From: Mycoplasmopsis bovigenitalium
GTDB taxonomy: Bacteria; Bacillota_I; Bacilli_A; Mycoplasmatales; Metamycoplasmataceae
Assembly: GCF_002356075.1 (NCBI RefSeq)
Contig: NZ_AP017902.1
Span: forward strand, 744,001-808,000
DNA length: 64,000 bases
Direction: 5' to 3'
Translations under genes and position numbers: made by a program
Shown here: positions 1-10,562 of the stretch, piece after piece
Position numbering within the stretch: the stretch's first letter is position 1
Layout: each line of letters opens with the position of its first letter
The notes under the pieces: model-generated
Databases searched by the model: none
The model's input: the letters and a program-made list of their open reading frames with translations, nothing else
What the model was told of the DNA's origin: nothing

Positions 1-1
1 C

Positions 2-1063
2 CAGAATGTTTATTGAAAACATAATGATGGTTTTATCCCAAATATCCAATGAATAAGAGACGATTGGGGAACAACAAATCGAAGTTGAGATATTATTAAT
101 CGAGTTAGAGATAATGGTTTTAAATATGTTACATGAAATCGTCACCCAGGAACGGGTGGAATGTTAACTAAGATTAATGATGATCCTAATGATTTATCGC
201 TTTACTATATTTCTAATTGACATGTTGGCGAATTCTACCCAAATATAGGTGCAAATGCCAATGGCATATACCCTGATAATGCAACTCAACCACCAACAAT
301 TGGTAGTCCGTCCATTTCGCTACCATTAAACAAATGAGATTCTGAATTATACAAAGGGTACTCTTACACTTGATGAGATTACAGTTCATCGATTAATATG
401 CCTGTTGGATTAACCAAACCTATTTATATTGGCTATAATCGGGCTAATAATAATTCACCTGTCTCTGTTGATGAATTAGTTGATAAAGATGGGAATCCTA
501 GTTCATTTTCATTCGATTTACAATTAACTTGAAGTGATTTTAAAAAATCATATGAGCATGCTAAGCAAGGTTTTAGAGATGATATTTTAATTAGATTTAG
601 GAATTATCTAGAAGCAAAACCTACACAATTAGACCATTCATCAAACAAAAATCATCACATAGTGCCATTATTGAACCCTCATGCACATATTGGTTTTCCA
701 GGCTGAGGATTTATGACAGGATATGTGAATTTTAGACCCGAAATTTCAAATACAAATTTCTATTTTAGACAATATGCTAATTATTCTCCAATTCAGTTTG
801 GTGAAGGGAATTCGGGCTCTGTGATGTGGAATAGCAAAGGGAATCCAATTGCAATTTGAACAGCAGGTGCTAAAGGTTCATTTTCAACTGGTTTGTTGTT
901 TGACACTTATAAACACAATTTCTATGGAATTAATTGAAATAATGAAAATCCACTTGATTTAAAATCATTTAAAAATTCAGTTGGACATATAATCCTAAGA
1001 CAAGCGCTTAATAACCCATTTAAATATTCAGTTCCATGATTTTATAAAAAAATAAATAGTTAG
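2..1063 (+). CDS. DUF31 (MIP-type) serine protease, C-terminal part
   Basis: This is the 3' part of a gene whose start lies before the window; the frame is open from base 2 to TAG at 1061 with many TGA Trp codons. A trypsin-like triad can be read: His in SNWHVG (about base 215), an Asp candidate in DDILIRF, and Ser in the motif GEGNSGSVMW (about base 810). This spacing and the GNSGS motif fit the DUF31 family of mycoplasma surface peptidases, whose known members cleave host immunoglobulin together with an Ig-binding partner (MIB-MIP). The partner gene is usually upstream, so it would be outside this window. The N-terminal signal or lipobox is not visible. A role in Ig cleavage is inferred from the family only; other DUF31 proteins have unknown targets. 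Confidence 0.8.
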
Positions 1064-1080
1064 AAAATCAACAATTATTG

Positions 1081-1106
1081 TGCGTCAAAATTACTTGACG
1101 CATTTT
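1081..1106 (+). terminator. Intrinsic terminator after the DUF31 gene
   Basis: A perfect 8-bp stem TGCGTCAA / TTGACGCA with a 6-base loop is followed by TTTT. It lies 17 bases after the stop codon. Confidence 0.8.
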
Positions 1107-1161
1107 AATTTTGGATTTAATATTAAATTAATAAATTAAACCTTAATTTAAATACTTACTA

Positions 1162-1167
1162 TATAAT
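1162..1167 (+). promoter_or_regulatory. -10 box of secDF, probably leaderless
   Basis: TATAAT ends 7 bases before the ATG at 1175, so transcription would begin at or next to the start codon. There is no Shine-Dalgarno sequence before this ATG. Confidence 0.6.
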
Positions 1168-1174
1168 TGAAACT

Positions 1175-3766
1175 ATGAATAAATTTAAGGAATTTTTTAG
1201 AAACATTTTTTCAAAGAAAACTTGAAGCAAAATTTTTTCACTTAGCGGCTGGAAAAGATGATTTTTATCATTTTTTATTGTTTTAGGTGCTATCACAACG
1301 GTTTCGGTTGGAACTACTTTATACACTGCGAAAAATACAAAAAAATCTATTGAGTATGGCGGTGGTCAGGAATTTTTGGTTTCTGTTAATTTCAATGGTT
1401 CAAAGGAATCAATTAATGATGTTGCTAAGTCAATTGCAAATAGAATTAATGATCAAGACACAAATATTACTGTTGAAGGTGGAGATAAAATCAAAATTTC
1501 AAAATCTGGTAATTTTACATCTGCCGATAGAGTTCATTTCGAAAACTTAATTTCTAATAAATCAACCTTAATTTTTACTGACACAAATGGCCAGCCACTA
1601 TTTAGAAATGGCGTGTTTGTTGAGCCTACTGAATCTAATAAAATTGATTGAGATTTAGTTTATAAAAATACTGAAAAATTACAATCATTTGTTCCACCAA
1701 TTAAAGATGCGAGATACAGATTTAATCAATATAATAGCAGTCATTCAACTGAGGTAGTTTTAGCAAACAAAAATGCCGAAATTGAATGAACTAAGCTAAC
1801 CGAGTACATTTCAAAGAAACAAAATAACAAATACCTGCTTTCATGATTAAATATTGACGAATTAATTTCATTAGCAAATACAAAATATCCTCAAGAGTGA
1901 TCTAATGCTAAAAGAAATCCATACAATTTTGTTTATATCAATGAACAACCTGTTTTTCAAGGTAAAGAAGGTGTTCTAAAAGAAAATGTTTTTAATGCTT
2001 CTAAATATTTGGTGAATAAAATTGGTGTTGCTCAACCAATTAGATCTGAAAGTTTTTCAATCCCATCACGTTCAAGAACAAAAAATGATGCAGTTAAACT
2101 TGCAGAAGAAATAAATTATGGTACTGCAAAATATGATTTAAAAATTATTTCAAGCAATTTTATAGCATCAAATGACACAAATAATGCTTATTTATTTTCA
2201 TTAATAGCAATTGGTGTCATATTAACATTTTTAGCAATTATGTTAATAGTTAATTATGGTTTATTAGGAATGTTGAGTACAATTTCCCTTGCATTATATA
2301 CATTTTTAACACTTACTTTAATTACAGTCTTGCGTGGTGATTATTCTCCGATATCATTTGGTTCAATAATTTTAGGTCTTGCCATTTGCTTTGATTTCAA
2401 TGTCTTACTACTCGGTAGACTTAAAAAAGAAATTTATCGAGGAGAAAAAATGAGGAAAGCTGTTGCTACTTCACTTCATTCTTCACTCACTCCAATATTT
2501 GACTTTTCAATTTTAACTATGCTAATAAGTTTTGCTTTCTTCTATTTCACAGTTCAAAGCGTAAGAACATTTAGTATTTCAACAGTAATTTTGGTAATTA
2601 GTTCATTAATTGCAACATTCATTGTTACACGGTTGATTGTTCCATTACTAGCTAACACAAAAACATTTATTTCTAATCCTCGACTTCTTGGAATTAGAAT
2701 GCAAAAATACAATAATCCTGTTGAAAAAGCCTCTAATTTAAATTTAATAAAACACTCAAAATGATTCTTTATTAGTCTTTTAATTTTATTTATTTGTTCA
2801 ATAATTTCAATAACATTATTCGGATTAATTTCAAAAGATTGAGCAAATGCTCTTAATTTATCAACAAGTTTTAGAAGTGGAACCAATATAACAATTCAAG
2901 GCGCAAATGGTTTAAATAAAATTCAAGCTAACCAAATTAGAGACTTATTGATTAACGACGCAAACAAGCTAAATATCAATAACGCTTCAAGTGTTATAAG
3001 TGTTTCAGCATCTGATATTAATTCAACCGTCTACAATGTTATTATCAAAACAACTCAACTATTTGAAACATCGCAAATTAACTTAATTAGAGCAAAATTA
3101 ATTGATAGCGGATTTATTGGAATTCAACTTCTAACATTCAACACAAGTGTTGCTAATGCTATTGATATTTTTTCAAAAACAGCAATTGCACTCGCACCTA
3201 CCTTATTAATCATTGCACTTTATGTTTTAGTCAGATACAAATGAACATACTCAATTGCAGTGGTGTTTGCCTTAATTTTAGATTTATTAGGCATTTTAAT
3301 TGTTGTTGCATTATTTAGAATTCAAGTAAACTCAATGTTCTTAATAGGGTTTATATCTGCGCTAATATTCTCATTAAATGACAAGATAGCTCTTATAAAT
3401 AAAATTAGAGAAATTATGAGCAATCAACATTTAGGAGACTTTGTTGAACAAAAAGATATTGAACAAGCTGTTCAAAAATCAGTTAGATTAAATGTGAAGC
3501 GTAGTCTTTACTTTGCTATTGTTTCAATAATTATTAATGTCATTGCAGCAAGCTTTATATACCCAATTAATTTATCATTCACACTTACATTTAGCGTGGG
3601 AATTATATTGAGTTCATTAAGTACAATATTTGTAATGGCTTATATTTGACAAAAACTTGAAATCAAACGTCAAAAAGGAATTAAAAATCGTCATTTTAAC
3701 AAATTCTGAGTAACTCCGGGCTATGACGAACAAATTTTCCCAGGCGTAAATGATTTTGTTGCTTAA
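1175..3766 (+). CDS. secDF: Fused protein-export membrane protein SecDF
   Basis: An 863-residue protein that uses the proton gradient to help the SecYEG channel pull proteins across the membrane. The first membrane segment is near residues 29-48 and is followed by a large external domain. A SecD-type membrane block begins near residue 341 (with the FDFNVLL stretch), and a second block near residue 530 (with the FRSGTNITI stretch) is the SecF half, also followed by membrane helices. SecD and SecF are one chain, as in other mycoplasmas. The external domain is shorter and more diverged than in well-studied bacteria. The ATG at 1175 is chosen because it gives the basic N-terminus before the first membrane helix and sits 7 bases after a TATAAT box; no ribosome-binding site is present. 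A terminator follows. Confidence 0.88.
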
Positions 3767-3771
3767 AATTT

Positions 3772-3798
3772 AAATATCGCGTTTGCGATATTTATTTT
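3772..3798 (+). terminator. Intrinsic terminator after secDF
   Basis: AAATATCGC / GCGATATTT forms a 9-bp stem around a GTTT loop, then ATTTT. It ends just before the truB ribosome-binding site, so it may also act as an attenuator for truB. Confidence 0.7.
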
Positions 3799-3811
3799 GC
3801 AAGGAGGAATT

Positions 3812-4663
3812 ATGTTTTACTTATTAAACAAACCAAAAGGCGTCTCTTCTTTTAAATGCATAAATGATTTTGCTAAAGCAAATAAAATTAAAAAAATTGG
3901 CCATACAGGAACTCTTGACCCTCTTGCCAGCGGCCTACTTTTAGTAGCTACTGATGACGATACAAAATTAATTCCTTACATCAATGATAAAACCAAAACG
4001 TATATAACATCAATTGAATTCGGAAAATCTACTTCTACCTATGATTCAGAAGGTGCAATTACAAACACATCAATAAATCGCTTAAAAAAGAGTGATATTA
4101 ATAAAGCAATTCAATGACTTAATTCGCAAAAAACTCAAATTCCTCCTTTATTTAGCGCTAAAAAAATTAATGGCGCAAGAGGTTATGATTTAGCAAGAAA
4201 AAATATTGATTTCGAACTAAAACCTCAAAATATCGAAGTTAAAAACACAAAATTAATTGATTTCGATGAACAAAATCAAATATTAACCGTTGAATTAACT
4301 GTATCCAACGGTACATATATTCGTTCACTTGCTAATGACATTGGTTTGGCTTTTAACACTTTTTCTTACATGAAAGAACTTGAGCGCACTAGTATTTCAA
4401 CTCTGCAAAAAAATATGCTTGCCAACAACAATTTTGTTGCTATAATTAATTTTACGCCCTTACTTTCTTTACAACATATTAATGTTAGTTTTAATCAATT
4501 AATTCAGCTTAAAAATGGCCTTGATATTGAATTCACTATTGAAGATGGTGAATATTTATTGACCTGCGAAGAATTTGATAAATGTAATGTTTTGGGAATA
4601 ATAACTGCAAATGCAAAAAAAATTAAACCTAAAAGGTTATTTGGTTCGCGTTTGCCTAAATAG
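3812..4663 (+). CDS. truB: tRNA pseudouridine(55) synthase TruB
   Basis: A 283-residue enzyme that converts U55 of the tRNA T-loop to pseudouridine. The diagnostic motif GHTGTLDPLASGLL carries the catalytic Asp at residue 36, and the N-terminus LLNKPKGVSSF is typical of TruB. The start at 3812 follows a strong AAGGAGG site at 3801-3807; an upstream in-frame ATG at 3797 lies inside the terminator and is unlikely. Length is close to that of other mycoplasma TruB proteins. The next gene starts 11 bases after its stop and is probably co-transcribed. Confidence 0.93.
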
Positions 4664-4674
4664 ATAGGAGAAAA

Positions 4675-5511
4675 ATGAAAAGTGAATTGAAAAATAATAT
4701 TAAGTTAGCCGCTTTTGATATTGATGGAACTATTTTGCCTTACACTGCACCTGCGCTAAGTGATACAGTTACCAAAATGTTTAAAGAATTAAAAAATAAT
4801 AATATTTATTCAACTCTTTCAACAGCTCGCGAATTTATCACTATTGGAAATTTAATGGATAAAACTCCAGATTTAGATTTTTTTATTGGTGCTAATGGAA
4901 TGTTTGTATACGATTTTCAAAACAAAAAGATAATTTATGAAAAAACAATTAGCCTTATTGATTTAAAAATAATTTATGATGAAGTTTTAAAATGCAAAGA
5001 TACTAATGGTTTAACAGTTACAGACCTTGATTGATGTTATTATTCAGAAGGTACGCATTTAAATACTTGATTTTTAAGTCCTCATGCTGCAAAAATGAAA
5101 TTATTCAACTTAGATGCAATTGATGAGGAACACATCCACATCATTACTATTCAAACCAAAGGCGAAGAGCAAACAAAACGCGCTGTTGAATATTTTGAAA
5201 AAGTTATAAAAGATAATAATTTAAATGTTTCAATCAATTCATATTGACACAGTGGACTTTTCATTTGTCCTAAAGGAGTAACAAAAAGTCAAACTATTGA
5301 CTGACTGTGCGAATATCTAAACATTAAAAATTCTAAAAATGTAATTGCATTTGGCGACAGCTCAAATGATATTGAAATGATTTCTAATGCTGCATATGGA
5401 GTTGCAATGAACCACTCTGAGCAATATTTAAAAGATGCCGCAAATGACGTTGCTGGCGATGTTAAAAATGACGGAGCATATTTAAAATTAAAAGAGTTGC
5501 GCTTAATTTAA
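4675..5511 (+). CDS. HAD-superfamily Cof-type phosphatase
   Basis: A 278-residue cytosolic hydrolase of the Cof/class IIB HAD family. Motif I AFDIDGTIL near residues 12-20 carries the nucleophile Asp and the general acid Asp, and the late motif FGDSSNDIEM near residue 225 supplies the Mg2+-binding aspartates. Between them lies the cap domain typical of class IIB members. These enzymes dephosphorylate sugar phosphates, nucleotides or flavin precursors, and the substrate cannot be told from sequence. The next gene is ribF, so a role in the missing flavin phosphatase step is possible but unproven. The ribosome-binding site is AGGAG, and the start follows truB by 11 bases. Confidence 0.85.
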
Positions 5512-5513
5512 TT

Positions 5514-5519
5514 TATAAT
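5514..5519 (+). promoter_or_regulatory. -10 box of ribF, probably leaderless
   Basis: TATAAT ends 7 bases before the ATG at 5527 and there is no ribosome-binding site, so ribF appears to have its own leaderless promoter at the end of the preceding gene. Confidence 0.5.
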
Positions 5520-5526
5520 ATTATTC

Positions 5527-6393
5527 ATGCCATTAAAAGTTTATACACTACATAATTTACCAAGATTCAAAAGTCCAATATTTATAATGGGCTCTTTTGA
5601 ATCTTTTCATTTGGGCCATAAAAAACTTCTTGAAAAGGCATTTTTTTTATCTAAACAAGATAATTTTGAAAGGGAAATAATACTAATTTATTTCGCCGAT
5701 ACACAAAATTTACCAAAAAATTCTAATCAAGTTTTTTGTGATGAGATATACCGCCTTGAAGGTTTTTTAATGAATGGTGTTTTAAACGCAATTCAATTAA
5801 AATACAATGAAATTAGTCAATTATCACATACTAGTTTTATTGATAAATTGATTGCTAATCAAGATGATTTTGACATTATAAGTGGCAATGATTTTCGCTT
5901 TGGCTACCGCGCTTTGGGCGATGCAAATTATTTAGCATCACGCTTTGATAAAAAATATCATTGTGTACAAATGTTAAAACTTGAAAATAACCAGAAAATT
6001 TCAACAAGTTTCCTAAAAGAGCTGGCATTACAAGGCGAAATTGAAGTCATCAACATGTTAAATTGTTTTAAATTCGGCTTTAATTCATTCATTCAAAAAA
6101 ATAGTTGCATTTTGAATTTAGATTTTGATGATAATTTAACTAGAATACAACCCGGTATATATGCTGCTAATATTGAAATAAATAAGATGGGTTATTATTG
6201 CCTTCTATTAGTTAAAAAAGACAATACTCGCAGTATTGAAATGATTGATTTTGATTGAACTTCTATTGAAAGATTTCATTGTAAAATAATAATCCATAAA
6301 CTAATTAGACCATTTTATAAAAACAGTTTAGAAGAAACTAAACTTGATGATTTTGCCCAAGCTAAACAATTTTTTATTGATAATGTAAAATAG
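5527..6393 (+). CDS. ribF: Bifunctional riboflavin kinase / FAD synthetase
   Basis: A 288-residue enzyme that makes FMN from riboflavin and then FAD. The N-terminal nucleotidyltransferase domain has the motif GSFESFHLGHKKLL (family pattern GxFDGxHxGH), followed by GNDFRFGYRALG. The C-terminal third, beginning with RIQPGIYAANIE, matches the riboflavin kinase beta-barrel and is more diverged. FAD made here would serve flavoenzymes such as the NADH oxidase encoded at 15611. TGA-coded Trp occurs near the end. No ribosome-binding site precedes the start; a TATAAT box lies 7 bases upstream. Confidence 0.85.
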
Positions 6394-6510
6394 CAAATTG
6401 CTTGGCTTTTTTTATATTTTTGCTAAAATCATATCGATTATACTTAATCAATTTTGTACTAGGTTTAAATGTAAATTTATGCTTGGTCAAAACATAATAA
6501 AGGAGTTATT

Positions 6511-6777
6511 ATGATAACAAAAGAACAAAAAGCTCAATTAGTTGCTAAATATGGTAAAAATGCTAAGGATACAGGTAATTCATTTGTACAAATAGCTATT
6601 TTAACCGCTGAAATTGAAGACCTAAAAAAACACTTTGAAGCAAACCCAAAAGATAACCACTCACGTCGTGGATTCATGGCTAAAATTGCTCAACGTCGTG
6701 TTTTATTAGCACACTTAAAACAAGAAAACTTTGATTTATACTCAAAAGCTCTAACTGAACTAAACTTAAGAAAATAA
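6511..6777 (+). CDS. rpsO: 30S ribosomal protein S15
   Basis: An 88-residue protein of standard S15 length that binds the central domain of 16S rRNA. The conserved segment DNHSRRGFMAKIAQRRVLLAHLK is easily recognised (residues about 50-70). The start has a good AAAGGAG site. It is a single-gene unit: a terminator follows at once and the upstream 115 bases hold only a possible promoter. Confidence 0.95.
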   Translation: MITKEQKAQLVAKYGKNAKDTGNSFVQIAILTAEIEDLKKHFEANPKDNHSRRGFMAKIAQRRVLLAHLKQENFDLYSKALTELNLRK

Positions 6778-6788
6778 GTATCCCACTT

Positions 6789-6814
6789 ACTTGCCTCTGG
6801 CAAGTTTTATTTTT
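6789..6814 (+). terminator. Intrinsic terminator after rpsO
   Basis: Stem ACTTGCC / GGCAAGT with a TCT loop, then TTTATTTTT. Confidence 0.85.
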
Positions 6815-6854
6815 GACTTTTTTAATTATTAAAATTATCAATTTTAATTTAAAG

Positions 6855-6860
6855 TATAAT
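6855..6860 (+). promoter_or_regulatory. -10 box of argS, probably leaderless
   Basis: TATAAT ends exactly 7 bases before the argS ATG at 6868, and no Shine-Dalgarno sequence is present. Confidence 0.6.
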
Positions 6861-6867
6861 TTCAATT

Positions 6868-8493
6868 ATGACAAAATCACAAATTAAAGAATTATTACTT
6901 ATTGAACTTAAAAAGATTGCTAAAGAACTAAATATTGAGCGCGAAATTATGCTAACCGAGCCAAAAAGCCATGGTGATTTAGCAACTAATATTGCGATGG
7001 GCCACAAGGAATATAGACCAATAGATTTAGCTAATAAAATCATTGAAAAATTACAATACATAAAGGACAATCTAAACATCGAAACTATTGATGTTGCTGG
7101 TCCTGGTTTTATCAATTTCACACTTAAAAATGATTCATTTGTTTCGGGAATAAAAGAAATCTTGAGCAAAGGCGTAAATTATGGACGTGGTTCAAAAACA
7201 GGCAATATAAATATCGAATGAGTTTCTGCTAACCCAACAGGTTATTTACATGTAGGACATGCGAGAAATGCGGCAATTGGTTCAACAATTGCAAATATTT
7301 GTGATTTTAGTGGTTTAAATGTGACTCGTGAATACTATATTAATGATGCTGGCAATCAAATTAATTTATTAGCTCAAAGTATTTTTGCGCGTTATCAACA
7401 AAAATTCAATAAAGATTTTTCAATGCCAGAAGAATCATACAAAGGCGAAGATATTATTTGGGCTGCTGAACAATTTTTTAATAAATATGCCGATAAATTT
7501 AAAAATAAAGAACTTAAAGGTGAAATTTTGGATATTTTCAAAAATGAAGGTGTTGAATTATTTTTAGGCGAAATTAAAAAAGATTTAGCAAACTTTAATG
7601 TCCATTTCGATAAATATTTCAGCGAAAAATCTCTATATTTAAACAATAGCAAAATAATTTATGATGTTATTAATAAGCTAGAAAATACTTTCCAAAAAGA
7701 TGGCGCCACTTGACTTAAAACAACATTAGATGGCGATGATAAGGATCGTGTTTTAATAAAATCAGATGGTTCATTTACTTATTTTTTACCAGATATTGCT
7801 TATCACGATATCAAATTTAAATCAAATGGCACTAATCCATTAATTTTAAATGTTTGAGGAGCAGATCATTCAGGATACATTAAACGTATGCAATCCGCAA
7901 TGAAAAACTTGCAAAACAATGATGATAATTTAGTAATTCTATGTATGCAACTTGTCCGTTTAATCAAAAATGGAGAAGAGTTTAAAATGTCAAAACGTAA
8001 GGGTACAAGTTTTTGATTGCGCGAGTTTATTGATTTAGTCGGCACAGATTCAGCTCGTTTTATACTTTTAGATCGAACCACTAATACAAAACTTGACTTT
8101 GATATTGACTTAGCTACTACTAAAACCAATGATAATCCTTCATTTTTAGTTCAATATGCTAACGCAAGAGCTTATTCACTACTTGAAAAAGCAAATGCAT
8201 TACAAGTTGATTTTAATCTTGAAAAATATGAAAATAATAACGATATAAAACTTATTTCACTCTTATTAGATTTTCCTAATATTATTGAAAAATCAGTTGA
8301 AAAATTAGTTACAAACTTACTTACTCAATATTTAATTAAGTTAGCTAAAGAATTTAATTCTTGATATTCAAACACTGATAAAATTTTAGAAAAACAAAAC
8401 AAAGATAACTCGCTTGCACTCGTTAAAGCCGTTAATATTGTTCTTGAAATTGGTATGAGATTAATTGGTATTTCAATCCCACATAAAATTTAA
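6868..8493 (+). CDS. argS: Arginyl-tRNA synthetase
   Basis: A 541-residue class I synthetase that charges tRNA-Arg. The N-terminal additional domain is followed by the HIGH-type signature in [15 protein letters not shown] (HVGH near residues 128-131) and a KMSKRKG loop near residue 374. The C-terminal anticodon-binding helices end with the usual ArgRS-like '[11 protein letters not shown]' tail. Length is normal for a mycoplasma ArgRS. It stands alone, with a promoter box immediately upstream and a terminator that overlaps its stop codon. Confidence 0.95.
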
Positions 8494-8514
8494 TTCCCAA
8501 AAGGGAATTTTTTT
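8492..8514 (+). terminator. Intrinsic terminator overlapping the argS stop codon
   Basis: Stem AATTCCC / GGGAATT with an AAAA loop, then TTTTT. Confidence 0.85.
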
Positions 8515-8608
8515 AAATTTTACTCATTCACTTTTTTCATAAAAGTTATTATAACGCGTTAATTATTGATAAATATAGAGCTAAAATAATTCGTTTGCCA
8601 TACAATAA

Positions 8609-9760
8609 TGCCAGTCTAATTGATGTTACATTAATGAAAATGTAATGAGCTTAGGAGATGCATTAAACAAGGATTTTAATGATTGATTGGCAACATATTT
8701 AGCTACTTGAAGAAAAGAAAATCCAACTGGAAGGGTACTATTTTTAGAAAATCTACCTTTTAGAGATGAAACAGCAGAATCAAAATTTGTTGGCGGAAAA
8801 TCTGTATCTATTAATTATGTAATTGAGCAAATTTATAAGACCAACCAATTCCCTAAAAACCAAGTCCGGGATTTATCTTTTCAATTTATTTATAGTGCTA
8901 ATATGCATATGCAAGAAAACGACCAATATTGCTTGATTTCACCTATTAAATATTGAAAGCTTAATCATATTAATTTCGAATTCGTACAAGGGTTTTTATC
9001 AAATAGAAAGCATTATAATGCTACAGATGGCGGATTACCTATTATTCGTTGAAAGAAAACAAATAACCATTCCGATGTTATCCATTTAGAAAACGCCACT
9101 ATTATAAAGGTATTTAAGCGTGTAAATGCTTTTGATATTTCACAAAACAAAGAAGATTATTATGCTAAATTATCAATTGGTAATACATTAGAACATATTG
9201 GCAACATCTTAACAAATACAGATAAGGGATTAAGCAATAGAATTTTCTATGTTAATAATGAGAACATTAAGAAAATTAGCGTTCTACATTGTGCTAGCAG
9301 TTGAAAAAGCAAATCATATTTATATGATATTTTAACAGTTATGAAAAGTGCAGACAAGCAAGAATTAGCTTGAGCAGATGAAACCTTTTTAAATGATTGT
9401 TTACTCTGAACTTTACTAAGTGATACTGTAAAATGCTATAGCGATGAAACAGTTAAAAATCAGATTTGTTTAAGTGGAAAAGCAGCACAAATGCTTAATT
9501 CTGAGTTGTTTAAAGATGTCCATAATGATTTAATAAACTATTGAAATGAGATTATCCAAAGAGCCAAAAAAATGACAGATTACCAACCACATTATCTATA
9601 TGGATTAAACCAAATTAATAAAGATTTGAATAAAAAAGTAGTTAAATACATAGATGCTTTTGGTAAACTACAGTATGGATATGAAGACGATGGATTGCTA
9701 AATTCAAGCATTCAAATCTTAAAAAATAAGCTTAAAGAGTTCTATTCAAATCGTATTTAG
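8609..9760 (+). pseudogene. Decayed N6-DNA-methylase-like gene, C-terminal remnant
   Basis: An open frame runs from 8609 to TAG at 9758; the first ATG is at 8645 and has no ribosome-binding site. Another frame upstream (about 8550-8644) reads KYRAKIIRLPYNNASLIDVTLMK and then stops, and it joins sensibly to the main frame at about 8640, so a frameshift and loss of the 5' half look likely. The C-terminal part (SWKSKSYLYDILTVMKSADK, FLNDCLLWTLLSD, then an amphipathic tail ending in GYEDDGLLNSSIQILKNKL) resembles the C-terminal region of large N6-adenine DNA methylases and type IIG enzymes. No catalytic NPPY motif remains. The assignment is tentative; it could instead be an intact gene of unknown function. 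Confidence 0.4.
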
Positions 9761-9826
9761 CCAAAGCTTTTTGAGTATGAAATTTTAAAATAAGCAATAG
9801 CTCAAGCATTATATGCTCAAATTATG

Positions 9827-9966
9827 TATAATTAAGATAATATGAACAAGAATGTTATTGAACTAATAAATCAAGTCAATATATATATATATATATAGAT
9901 CAATAATTAAATATGTAATTCCATAGTAATACTTATATAACACTCTTTTTAAAAAAGAGATTTTTT
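9827..9966 (+). other. Noncoding stretch with a promoter box, an (AT)9 tract and a hairpin
   Basis: TATAAT at 9827-9832 precedes an ATG at 9842 that opens an 18-codon ORF. This ORF runs into an AT dinucleotide tract at 9879-9897 and ends at TAG 9896-9898. Removing one AT unit would extend it only to the TAG after codons for RSIIKYVIP. A hairpin CTCTTTT / AAAAGAG at 9943-9959 followed by ATTTTTT looks like a terminator. The rest of 9761-10034 shows nothing else. Confidence 0.4.
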
Positions 9967-10034
9967 GTTTTGCCCTTTGAAATAGGGGGATTTAATAATA
10001 ATTTATTAAAAGATATTAAAAATAAGAGGTTTAA

Positions 10035-10562
10035 ATGAAAACTAACAAGGATATTATTGAAGAATTAAAAACGAAAAAAACTACACATATTTATGCGGCT
10101 ATTCTTAAAAATAGTGTTTTAAAATGATTAGATAAATTAAATGAAAATGAAACATACATAATTAAGCTTGAAGAACAAAAAGAACAAAATAGTAATTACA
10201 AATATAAGTTCGAAAATCATCTGGATGTGCTTTTTTATAATGTAAATGAAAAAAATAGGTATTTAGGAGAGCAAACTATTAACAGTATAAACAATACACT
10301 TTTACCTCTTGAAATAGTATTTAAAATTGATGATAAAACTCTTCAAATTAATCCCGCTCTAGTTAATTTTTATAAATCAAAGATAAAAGAAAATTCAGAA
10401 TTAAAACCGTTGCAAGTTCTAAAAGAATTCATAGTTCAAAATTTTAAAAGATATGTTCAAAAATATTTTATTAATACATTAAGCAAAAAAGATGTCAAAA
10501 AAAGACAAAAAATCTCATCGTGATTTTTGAGCAAGCGTTATTTATGTGATAGGTCAAGATAA
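10035..10562 (+). CDS. Unknown 175-residue protein overlapping the GmrSD-type gene
   Basis: I do not recognise this protein. It starts at an ATG with an AAGAGG site and is basic and hydrophilic, with no signal peptide or membrane segment. It ends in a lysine-rich stretch (about residues 150-160) and a short tail, with TGA Trp codons inside. Its last 71 bases overlap the start of the next gene in another frame, so the two are probably translated together. The tail that lies in the overlap may be recent: a small shift near 10500 would have ended it differently. Its position makes it a likely partner or regulator of the restriction gene, but this is inference from context only. Confidence 0.6.

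Noticed and set aside
1287-1550. Second plus-strand frame inside secDF
   Set aside because: Overlaps the SecDF reading frame fully and shows low-complexity, non-conserved sequence.
6355-6415. Terminator after ribF (GCCCAAGC ... GCTTGGCTTTTTT)
   Set aside because: The two arms match only with a bulge and are separated by a long loop that includes coding sequence; too weak to list.
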